Of a stretch of DNA of 55,148 nt, positions 33,548 to 41,248 are shown in pieces. The notes under the pieces are model-generated. The model was not told the origin of the DNA. It worked only from the letters and a program-made list of their open reading frames with translations, and did no database searches. The DNA comes from Bacteroidaceae bacterium (GTDB lineage: Bacteria; Bacteroidota; Bacteroidia; Bacteroidales; Bacteroidaceae). The first letter of the stretch is position 1; every line of letters starts with the position of its first letter. The stretch covers positions 1-55,148 of the forward strand of contig JAFTEV010000020.1 in NCBI GenBank assembly GCA_017453465.1. The letters are read 5' to 3'. The translations under genes were made by a program, and so were the position numbers.

Positions 33548-34897
33548 TCACAGTACCGGGGTCAGCAGATTGCCGAGCCAGCCCACAAAGCGTTTCCATG
33601 CCGACTGGCTCTTCCAGAAGTCCCGCTGCATCTCCACCGCACTGCGCTTCTGGTCCTCGAAGAGTTCCACCAGCTGCCGGGTGTGGGGCTTCGAGAGGAT
33701 GAGCGTGTTCACCTCGTAGTCGCAGCGCAGACTGCGTGCATCCAGGTTGGCCGAGCCTACGGTGCAGAACTGGTCATCTACAATCATCATCTTGGTGTGG
33801 TGGAATCCGCCCTCAAAGAGGAACACCCGCGCACCGCGCTTCATCAGTTTCTTGCCCACATAGTGCGACGTTTCGGGGGTCATCGGGATGTCGCCCTTGG
33901 CCGAAATCAATATCTGCACGTCCACCCCACGGTCCACAGCCCGTTTCAGCGCGCTCCGCACACGGTGGGTGGGCACGAAGTAAGGGTTGACGAGCTTCAC
34001 GCTGTGCTGGGCTGCATCGAGCATGGTCGCATAGAGGTCGCGGATGGCATCGGTCGATGTCCTGGCCGCCCTGTCCACCACGGCCAGCTTAGCCGCAGCC
34101 GTCGGGTGCTGCTGCAGGGGGAGGTAGAACTTAGGGTTCCTTGTGGGCTGGTCTGGCCCGCTTCTTCCGCTCGGTCCGTTCTGTCCGTCGGTTCGGTAAA
34201 TCTTCACGCCAAATTCCTGCGGAAAGTATTTCACGCCCTCAATGACCTCGCCCGTGGCCTTCTGCCAGATGGTGGCAAAGATGTGGTGCAGGTCGTCCAC
34301 GGCGGGGCCCTCGATGTGCATGTGGAGGTCGTGCCATTCGCCGATGCCTTTGATGCCCTCCACGTAGTAGTCGGCAACGTTCATGCCGCCCGTGTAGGCC
34401 ACACGCCCGTCGATGACCACAATCTTGCGGTGGTCACGCGGAATGATGTGGTTGAACCAGGGAAAGCGTATGGGGTCGAACTTCACCAGCTGGATGCCCA
34501 GCGAGCGGATGCTGTCGTGCATCTGGCGGCTGATGGGGCGGTTGTTCGACGAGTTGCCAAACGAGTCGTACAGCGCACGGACTTCCACCCCCTGGCGCGC
34601 TTTCTCGGCCAGCAGCTGGAAGAGCAGGCCCGCAATGGAGTCGTTGCGGAAATTGAAATACTCCAGATGGATGAAGCTCTGCGCTCGGCGCACTTCGTCG
34701 AAGAGGTCAACGAACTTGTCGTGTCCGTTGTCGAAGAACCACAGGCGGTTCCCCTCCGTCAGCCGCACGCCCCGCTGACGGATGTGCGTGGCCAGGATGG
34801 AGTCGGAGGTCACACCGCTGTTCTGCCCTTGCGCCCTCAGCACGGGGGCAAAGGCGGTCAGCACACAGAGCGCAATCAGTATTGCCAGTCTTTTCAC
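33548..34897 (-). CDS. Phospholipase D family protein (cardiolipin synthase-like)
   Basis: A 449-residue member of the PLD superfamily with two HKD motifs: DHRKIVVIDGR near residue 155 and HHTKMMIVDDQ near residue 365, each followed by the usual GG/GSAN region (AYTGGMN, VGSANLDARS). Bacterial cardiolipin synthases start with two membrane spans; here there is a single cleavable-looking signal (MKRLAILIALCVLTAFA), so the enzyme is likely periplasmic or outer-membrane attached. It might make cardiolipin or be a phosphodiesterase. A TAACTTTG box lies at 34935-34928 on the minus strand. Confidence 0.85.
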   Translation of the reverse strand: MKRLAILIALCVLTAFAPVLRAQGQNSGVTSDSILATHIRQRGVRLTEGNRLWFFDNGHDKFVDLFDEVRRAQSFIHLEYFNFRNDSIAGLLFQLLAEKARQGVEVRALYDSFGNSSNNRPISRQMHDSIRSLGIQLVKFDPIRFPWFNHIIPRDHRKIVVIDGRVAYTGGMNVADYYVEGIKGIGEWHDLHMHIEGPAVDDLHHIFATIWQKATGEVIEGVKYFPQEFGVKIYRTDGQNGPSGRSGPDQPTRNPKFYLPLQQHPTAAAKLAVVDRAARTSTDAIRDLYATMLDAAQHSVKLVNPYFVPTHRVRSALKRAVDRGVDVQILISAKGDIPMTPETSHYVGKKLMKRGARVFLFEGGFHHTKMMIVDDQFCTVGSANLDARSLRCDYEVNTLILSKPHTRQLVELFEDQKRSAVEMQRDFWKSQSAWKRFVGWLGNLLTPVL

Positions 34898-35156
34898 TAT
34901 CGAATAAAAGGGTTACCAAATTTTCTGCAAAGTTACGAAAAAAAATTGTAATAAAAGACGATTTTGGAGAATTAACGCAGAATGACCATAAATAAAAGGC
35001 AAGCCGGGGAAAAACGAGGCTTTCTTCATTAGAATCCGCTGTAAAATTTACGAAAATTTCTTGGAAATAGCAGTATTTGGCTCCAATTTGTGACAAAATA
35101 ACATCAAAAAGAGGTTAAAAAGAGGACATTGAACTGGGTTTTCGCCAAATTATTAC

Positions 35157-35164
35157 TACTTTTG
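35157..35164 (+). promoter_or_regulatory. Promoter box of the PreA-like gene
   Basis: TACTTTTG (35157-35164) matches TAnnTTTG and lies 86 nt upstream of the ATG; the nearest TTG (35129-35131) is 25 nt away, longer than usual. The remaining sequence between 34936 and 35249 holds no gene. Confidence 0.5.
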
Positions 35165-35249
35165 CATCCACTGAGAAAAATCATGCAATGGATGATGGCC
35201 GCCAACCTCGCTATCATCGGTGGTTTTTGAATCAAAAGAAATATAACCT

Positions 35250-36701
35250 ATGCTACACATCAAAGAAGAGGCTACACGCTGCCTACTGTGCGAGGATGCG
35301 CCCTGCACGAAAGCGTGTCAGTCGGGCGACCCTGCACGGGCTGTGCGCGCCATCCGCTTTGACAACGACAAGAATGCACTGCGCTTCGTGTCTGAATGTA
35401 CGGATGCCGACCTGGAACAGGCAGAAGCGAACTGTATCCACTACGACAGACCGATAAGGCTTAGGGAACTGCTGCGCGCTGTGCGCCAAACCCCGGTTGT
35501 GGAACAGAATATAGTGCCTTCCCTTGCCATCGAATTTTGTGGCATACGCTGCGAGAGCCCCTTCTTCCTGGCTTCTTCGGCGGTCTGTACCAGCTACGAG
35601 ATGGTGGCGCGGGCTTTCGACATGGGCTGGGCGGGTGTCTTCTACAAGACCATCTGCCTGCAGGACATCCACGAGGTATCGCCCCGCTTCGATGCCGTGA
35701 AAGAGGGTACGGCATTTGCCGGATTCCGCAACATGGAGCAACTGTCGGAGAACCCTGTTGATATGGATTTCGACATCTTGCGCAGATTGAAGCAGAACTA
35801 TCCGTCGAAAGTCGTCGTGGCCAGCATCATGGGCCAGACAGAGAAGCAGTGGATAGTACTGGCAAAGATGGCCGAGGCGGCTGGCTGCGATGCCGTGGAA
35901 CTGAACTTCTCGTGTCCGCAGATGCGTCTGAAGGGCATGGGCAGCGATGTGGGGCAGGATGCCGAACTGGTCAGGCAATATACTGCCTGCGTGAAGCATA
36001 GCGTCAAGATGCCCGTCATTGCCAAGATGACACCCAACATCACCCATATCGACGAGCCGGCCCAGGCCGCCTGTGCTGCCGGTGTGGATGCTGTATCGGC
36101 CATCAACACCATCAAGAGCGTGACTATGTCGCCCGAAGCGGCTGTGAGCGGCAAACAAACCATTTCGGGCTACAGCGGTCGTGCCGTCAAGCCCATTGCC
36201 CAGCGCCACATCTATGAGATGGCGTCGAACCCAGTCTTGCAACATATCCAGTTGAGCGGCATAGGCGGCATCGTGACGTGGCGCGACGCACTGGAGTTCA
36301 TTCTGTTGGGCTGTCGAAACGTGCAGGTATGCACCGCCGTGATGGAGTATGGCTGCCGCATCATCGACGACCTCACAAGCGGTCTGCAGACCTACCTGGC
36401 AGAACGTGGCATCAGTCAGTTAGCGGCAATCGTCGGCGAGCAGCTGCCCAACTTCGTGCTGCCTTCCGACCTCGATCGCGACACGAAGGTCTATCCAACT
36501 ATCGACCGTGAGTGCTGCATCGGCTGTGGACGCTGCTATGTCTCCTGTCAGGACGGTGGTCATCAGGCCATCACTTTCGACACAGAGTCCCGCCAGCCCC
36601 GCATCATCGGCACCAAGTGCGTAGGCTGCCTCCTTTGCCGCCTCGTCTGTCCCACGGGTGCTATCGGACTGACCAAACGAATCAAAAAGAAACAAACGTG
36701 A
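35250..36701 (+). CDS. PreA-like dihydroorotate/dihydropyrimidine dehydrogenase with extra N-terminal Fe-S segment
   Basis: A 483-residue flavoprotein. Residues about 90-400 are the FMN-binding TIM barrel of the DHODH/PreA type (AIEFCGIRCESPFFLASSA, ELNFSCPQMRLKGMG, AKMTPNI, SGIGGIVTWRDALEFI). The C-terminus has two 4Fe-4S sets (CIGCGRCYVSC, CVGCLLCRLVC), as in PreA. Unusually, residues 1-80 resemble the N-terminal iron-sulfur segment of mammalian DPD or its PreT partner (CLLCEDAPCTKACQSGDP, Cys 11, 14, 19, 23) without the FAD/NADPH domains. The position of the catalytic Cys of DPD (LACGQ) is Val234 here (SDVGQ). Pyrimidine reduction is therefore uncertain. No PreT gene is adjacent. Confidence 0.82.
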   Translation: MLHIKEEATRCLLCEDAPCTKACQSGDPARAVRAIRFDNDKNALRFVSECTDADLEQAEANCIHYDRPIRLRELLRAVRQTPVVEQNIVPSLAIEFCGIRCESPFFLASSAVCTSYEMVARAFDMGWAGVFYKTICLQDIHEVSPRFDAVKEGTAFAGFRNMEQLSENPVDMDFDILRRLKQNYPSKVVVASIMGQTEKQWIVLAKMAEAAGCDAVELNFSCPQMRLKGMGSDVGQDAELVRQYTACVKHSVKMPVIAKMTPNITHIDEPAQAACAAGVDAVSAINTIKSVTMSPEAAVSGKQTISGYSGRAVKPIAQRHIYEMASNPVLQHIQLSGIGGIVTWRDALEFILLGCRNVQVCTAVMEYGCRIIDDLTSGLQTYLAERGISQLAAIVGEQLPNFVLPSDLDRDTKVYPTIDRECCIGCGRCYVSCQDGGHQAITFDTESRQPRIIGTKCVGCLLCRLVCPTGAIGLTKRIKKKQT

Positions 36702-36839
36702 CAATTCAACAATTGTTTACGAAAAAAAAATTGAGATATCAGCGTTTTTCTGCATTTCACACTGATTTTTCCGCTATTTTTTTGCTAAATAGCTGATTTG
36801 CCAACGTTTCTCAAAAAAAAGACCGGGACTGTCCGCTAT

Positions 36840-36888
36840 TGCTATTTTGCTAAATCGCTCCCTATATAGGCGATTTAGCAAAATAGCA
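36840..36888. repeat. Perfect 19-bp inverted repeat in a 516-bp intergenic region
   Basis: TGCTATTTTGCTAAATCGC (36840-36858) and its exact complement (36870-36888) flank an 11-nt loop. A partial third copy (TTTGCTAAAT) is at 36781, a small perfect hairpin (GCTATC-GCGA-GATAGC) at 36978-36993, and GCAATTCTG occurs twice (about 36924 and 37052). No gene is supported between 36702 and 37138. It may act as a terminator after the PreA-like gene, but it lacks a T-run. Confidence 0.75.
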
Positions 36889-37138
36889 TTAGCAGCCAAG
36901 GATCTGTCCCGCCCCCAAGCAAGCAATTCTGCTACCAGTTTGGCACTGACTTCCTGCATCCGTGACACAGCACGCTCGCTATCGCGAGATAGCACTGCCA
37001 CCGCCCTGGCACAGGCTTCCCACTGCAACGGGACTGCATCCTCGCCGCAACAGCAATTCTGTGCCACCCCGTTTTGAGTGCGTTTCCACCAAAATACGAC
37101 AAAAAAGCAGGGGCAAGGCACAATTGTCTCCATAATTT

Positions 37139-37169
37139 TTGGCAGTCCGAGAATTTTTCACTACCTTTG
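37139..37169 (+). promoter_or_regulatory. Promoter of the OB-fold protein/endonuclease operon
   Basis: TTG (37139-37141), 20 nt, TACCTTTG (37162-37169), with the ATG 49 nt downstream. It is a consensus Bacteroidota promoter. Confidence 0.8.
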
Positions 37170-37217
37170 CAACGAATATCTATTCTCATATAAAAACACT
37201 AAAAACTCACTTTAACC

Positions 37218-39476
37218 ATGAAGAAAATTTTACTTTCTTTGTTTACAGTCATGGCCTCTCTCGTCGCCGTGGCTGAAGAGTATGAAGTTACATTCTCGGA
37301 ACTGGGCTACGAGAATGCAGAAGATGTCACCAGTGTAAACATTGGCAATGTCACACTGACACTTGACAAAAACGGCAACAGCAATGGCCCAAAGTATTAT
37401 AACGCAGGCAGTGCTCTCCGTGTCTATGCCCAAAACAGCATGACCTTTGAAAGCTCGGAAACCATTGTGGCCATTGATTTTACGATTGCATCCAGCAATC
37501 CTTTCAATGCAGGCACCACAGCCACTGAAGGCACACTGAGCGCAGACTTCACTTCGTGGGCTGGCTCTACAAACAGTGTGACCATCACCAACGGCGGCAC
37601 CAGTAAACACGTCAGAATTACAGCCATCAAGGTTACGACCCAGGAAGGCGGCGATGTAACCTACGTTCCTGCCCCCAAGTTCAGCCTCGCGGAAGGCACC
37701 TACTACAGCGCACAGACGGTGGAAATCAGCTGGATGGGCACCGACGGCACCGTGTTCTACGCTTTCGGCAACGACGTGCCACAGCCCTACACCGAGCCAC
37801 TGGAAATCTCTGAACTCGGCACTTACCAGCTGATTGCCTACGCACAGGACGCTCAAGGCAACCAGTCTGAACAGGTTGTGGCAAACTACACCATTGCCGA
37901 GGCTCCGTCCTACAACACGCTCGCCTCTGTGAAGACCGCTTGCACAGCAACTTCTAAGAATGATGCACCCACCATCACCTTCACGGCTGACACCTACACC
38001 CTGCTCGTCACTTACGCCAGTGGCGCATATACCTTCGTGAGCGACGGCAATGAGGCATTCCTCTTCTACGGCAACCAGACAGCACTGAAGACCGGCGACA
38101 GATTCACAGGCAGCATCACGGGTCAGCCTTACATCTACAACGGTCTGCGCGAAATGTCCATCACAGAAATGGACGTGAACGTCGTTTCCGGCGACAACGA
38201 AGTGACTCCTATCGAATATATGTACGATGAGCACTACAACGACTACGATGCCAACGAGTCGAAGCTCTTCATCATCAAGAATGCCACATTTGCAGCCGAT
38301 GCACTCACCAGCCGTCAGGTGACATTCACAGACGAAGAAAGCAACGAGCTGACCGCCTACGACCGTTTCGACGTACTCAATAACGCAGGCTTCAACACAA
38401 CCGACACTTACAATGTGACAGGTCTGCTCACACAGTACAACGGCACTCAACAAATCTATGTAACAACCATCGAGAACCTCAGTGGTACACCTGTTGATAC
38501 TATCCCTGTTGACACCATCCCTGTTGATACCATTCACATTGCCAACACACCCGAAACAGCCTACACTGTAGCTGAAGCACGCGCCATCCTCGACCGACGC
38601 GACACTGAGGGCATCTATCTGGCACTGGAAGATACTGTCTATGTAAAGGGCGTGGTCAGCAAGGTGTCTAATTTCAACGCAAATTTTGGCAATCTTAATC
38701 TTTTCATCAAAGACGCGCAGGAAGACACCGTTGACATCGAAGCCTACCGCAACCTCTACCTCGACCAGGCTCAATATACTTCTGCCGACCAAGTCAACGT
38801 GGGCGATACCGTTATTGTAGTGGGTACACTCACCGTGTACAAGGAGACCTACGAACTGGCACAGGGCAACTACCTCTATGCACACTACCCTGCCACCGAC
38901 ACAACCATCGTAGAACCTGTTGACCCATACATCGCTACAGGTAACGGAACTGTTGATAATCCCTACACCATCGAAGACGTGATTGGCCTCTACAACATCA
39001 ACTTCGTGCAGCTGAAGGACAGCTCAATCGTAAATGTTGACACTGTCTGGGTACGCGGCTACATCCTCGGCACCGTGAATACCAGCACAGGTGCAACCAT
39101 CATGGAGATTGACTCGACAACACAGGCTACAAACCTCTCTGTAGGTTACTTCAGCAACGATGCACACATCAGCGTACAGCTGCCAAACGAAAAGGTTGCT
39201 CCAGGCGTGCGTGCAGCCCTCAACCTGGTTGACAATCCCGACAACATGGGCAAGGAAGTCCTGCTCCGTGGCATCATCACCAAGTACTGCGGCGTGGCTG
39301 GTCTGAAGCCATGTGTGGACTACTGGATGGAGACTGTTGAACCCATCATCACTGTGGGCGACATCACCGACCTCATCGACCGCTACCTCAGCCAGGAAGC
39401 AGACGGTGAAGCCACTATCACCGTGGGCGACATCACCGACCTCATCGACCGCTACCTCAATCAAACTAATGAATAA
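37218..39476 (+). CDS. Secreted multidomain OB-fold protein with dockerin-like tail
   Basis: A 752-residue exported protein (signal MKKILLSLFTVMASLVAVA). In order: a beta sandwich (about 20-145); a chitobiase C-terminal-like domain (about 155-228, FSLAEGTYYSAQTVEISWMG); three OB-like/DUF5689- or DUF6359-type domains (about 235-420, 445-560, 575-705; GNGTVDNPYTIEDVIGLY marks the last); a linker VDTIPVDTIPVDTI (about 428-441); and two tandem copies of ITVGDITDLIDRYL at the C-terminus, encoded by a 37-nt identical repeat 69 bp apart (39354, 39423). The tail resembles dockerin helices without calcium loops. The next gene, an endonuclease, starts 27 nt later and shares linker and tail. Surface or extracellular nucleic-acid or glycan binding is possible. 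Confidence 0.75.
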   Translation: MKKILLSLFTVMASLVAVAEEYEVTFSELGYENAEDVTSVNIGNVTLTLDKNGNSNGPKYYNAGSALRVYAQNSMTFESSETIVAIDFTIASSNPFNAGTTATEGTLSADFTSWAGSTNSVTITNGGTSKHVRITAIKVTTQEGGDVTYVPAPKFSLAEGTYYSAQTVEISWMGTDGTVFYAFGNDVPQPYTEPLEISELGTYQLIAYAQDAQGNQSEQVVANYTIAEAPSYNTLASVKTACTATSKNDAPTITFTADTYTLLVTYASGAYTFVSDGNEAFLFYGNQTALKTGDRFTGSITGQPYIYNGLREMSITEMDVNVVSGDNEVTPIEYMYDEHYNDYDANESKLFIIKNATFAADALTSRQVTFTDEESNELTAYDRFDVLNNAGFNTTDTYNVTGLLTQYNGTQQIYVTTIENLSGTPVDTIPVDTIPVDTIHIANTPETAYTVAEARAILDRRDTEGIYLALEDTVYVKGVVSKVSNFNANFGNLNLFIKDAQEDTVDIEAYRNLYLDQAQYTSADQVNVGDTVIVVGTLTVYKETYELAQGNYLYAHYPATDTTIVEPVDPYIATGNGTVDNPYTIEDVIGLYNINFVQLKDSSIVNVDTVWVRGYILGTVNTSTGATIMEIDSTTQATNLSVGYFSNDAHISVQLPNEKVAPGVRAALNLVDNPDNMGKEVLLRGIITKYCGVAGLKPCVDYWMETVEPIITVGDITDLIDRYLSQEADGEATITVGDITDLIDRYLNQTNE

Positions 39477-39503
39477 GGATTACCTTAAGGAAAGAAAACA
39501 CTA

Positions 39504-41072
39504 ATGACTCGTTATCTTAAACTAACCTTACTAACTGGGGTCTGTGCTGCAATGTTTTGCAGCACAGCCTTTTCTCAAACCCTCCTGAAGACCTACTACA
39601 GGGCGGCTGACAAGAAGCAGAAGGCAGAGCTGAAGTCTGCACTCGGCACCATCATCGCAAATCACAAGAAGCTGGGCTACAGCAACCTGTGGAAATACTA
39701 CGAAGTGGTGGACTACGTGGAGGGCGACAAGAACAGCAATGACCAGTACCGCGTGTTCGACTACTACTCCGACGATGCACACTACTTCAACGGCAACGGC
39801 ACCGCCGTCAGCGGAATGAACAAGGAACACGTGGCACCGCAGAGCTGGTGGGGCGGCGGCACAGGCATCAACGTGGGCAACGACATCATACAGGTGCTGC
39901 CTTCCGAAGCCAGTGCCAACAACGCCAAGGGCAACTACGCCCTGGGCATAGCCAAGACCAACGTGAAGACGGCGAACAACCGTGTAAAAACGGGAAAGGA
40001 CACCAATGGCGACTATGTCTTTGAGCCTTGCGACGAATACAAGGGCGACTTCGCACGCATCTACTTCTATGTAGCCACATGCTATCCCGACGTGGAATGG
40101 GAAAGCAGCGTAGCAGGCACAGAGGTGGCATTCAAGAAGGAAGACTACCCCACCCTGAAGCCAGCCTTCGTGAACATGCTTTTGCAGTGGCACCGCCAAG
40201 ACCCCGTCTGCGAATGGGAAATCACACGCAACGACCGTGTCTATGGCATACAGGGCAACCGCAACCCCTTTGTTGACTACCCGCAGCTGGCTGAATACAT
40301 CTGGGGCGACTCCATCAACTACGCTTGGGACCTGGCTACAGCCGTGCCCAACAGCATGACCGAGATTATCGACACCATTGTGCCCGACACGATTGCCCCC
40401 GACACGATTGTGCCAGATACCATTGTGCCCGACACCATCATTGCCGATTCCGTCATCCTTGCAGAGGTGTTCTACGAGCCTTTCGACGACATCACCGTAG
40501 GCAACAGCGACAACAGCTCTGGTTCGAGCAAAGCCTGGGATGGCAACGCCAATGTGCCCACAGTGAATGCTTGCTACCAGGCAGGAGGTGCTGTGAGAAT
40601 AGGCACAAGCAAGAAGACGGGCAGCATCGCCACGGCCAACATCGCGGCCCAGAAGGGTGACACGCTCCGTGTGGATATAGCCGTGAAGGGCTGGACCACC
40701 ATCGAGGGTGACCTGAAGGTTTCGCTCACAGGCACCGAGGAACGCACATTGACCTACACGGCCACCATGAGCGATGACTTCGAGACCGTTTCGACCACGT
40801 TCTACAACATTCCGAGCGACAGTCCGAAGCTCTACATCACGACCAGCAACAAGCGTTGTTTCATCGACGAAATCAGCGTCTATGCCGTGAAGGTCATCCC
40901 TACTGCCAAGCCCGACGTAGAAGAGCCAGACAAGCCAGACCCAGAGGAACCCACCGAAGAGGAAAAGGAACACCAGCGACTGCTTCAGCTCTGCGACATG
41001 GACGAGGACGGCAAAATTACCGTGACAGACATCACCCTGCTCATCAACATCTATCTGGAGGCAGAGCAATAG
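39504..41072 (+). CDS. Secreted endonuclease I with dockerin-like C-terminus
   Basis: A 522-residue exported nuclease. After the signal (LTGVCAAMFCSTAFS) residues about 30-280 are endonuclease I (EndA/NucM family) with its metal-His site MNKEHVAPQSWW (Glu108, His109) and NVGNDIIQVLPSEASANNAKGN. A VPDTIxPDTI linker (about 290-315) leads to a galactose-binding-like beta domain (about 320-470, FYEPFDDITVGN), a Pro/Glu spacer and one dockerin-type repeat with a complete calcium loop (DMDEDGKITVTDITLLINIYL). It should cut extracellular DNA or RNA, for nutrition or biofilm turnover. It is co-transcribed with the OB-fold protein and ends at a clear terminator. Confidence 0.88.
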   Translation: MTRYLKLTLLTGVCAAMFCSTAFSQTLLKTYYRAADKKQKAELKSALGTIIANHKKLGYSNLWKYYEVVDYVEGDKNSNDQYRVFDYYSDDAHYFNGNGTAVSGMNKEHVAPQSWWGGGTGINVGNDIIQVLPSEASANNAKGNYALGIAKTNVKTANNRVKTGKDTNGDYVFEPCDEYKGDFARIYFYVATCYPDVEWESSVAGTEVAFKKEDYPTLKPAFVNMLLQWHRQDPVCEWEITRNDRVYGIQGNRNPFVDYPQLAEYIWGDSINYAWDLATAVPNSMTEIIDTIVPDTIAPDTIVPDTIVPDTIIADSVILAEVFYEPFDDITVGNSDNSSGSSKAWDGNANVPTVNACYQAGGAVRIGTSKKTGSIATANIAAQKGDTLRVDIAVKGWTTIEGDLKVSLTGTEERTLTYTATMSDDFETVSTTFYNIPSDSPKLYITTSNKRCFIDEISVYAVKVIPTAKPDVEEPDKPDPEEPTEEEKEHQRLLQLCDMDEDGKITVTDITLLINIYLEAEQ

Positions 41073-41105
41073 GCTGAAGACGGACAAAAACGCCCCTTTC
41101 ATTTG

Positions 41106-41150
41106 AACAGCGAATGATGTGAAACGCACATTATTCGCTGTTTTAACATT
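41106..41150 (+). terminator. Terminator after the endonuclease gene
   Basis: Sixteen-base arms starting AACAGCGAAT (41106-41121) and ending ATTCGCTGTT (41127-41142) pair with one mismatch around a 5-nt loop, followed by TTAACATTT. Confidence 0.8.
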
Positions 41151-41211
41151 TATTTGGCCGACCTTTGTGTTAATCTGCAAACAGTGTGGCTTCTGTTCCA
41201 CTTTTTTTTCG

Positions 41212-41219
41212 TATCTTTG
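41212..41219 (+). promoter_or_regulatory. Promoter box of the lon-tgt-lptFG run
   Basis: TATCTTTG (41212-41219) matches TAnnTTTG, 29 nt before the chosen lon start; there is no TTG at the expected distance. Its position argues against the TTG at 41228 as the start codon. Confidence 0.6.
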
Positions 41220-41248
41220 CACGCTAATTGTGTCAAGCAACCAAAGAT

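Noticed and set aside
36774-37133. Minus-strand 119-codon frame between the PreA-like and OB-fold genes
   Set aside because: It spans the perfect palindrome and the promoter region, has no family match I recognise, and the composition is odd (Cys-rich start, no domain).
39531-41240. Long minus-strand frame opposite the endonuclease gene
   Set aside because: Antisense of a well-supported nuclease with catalytic motifs; the frame reflects the codon bias of the coding strand.
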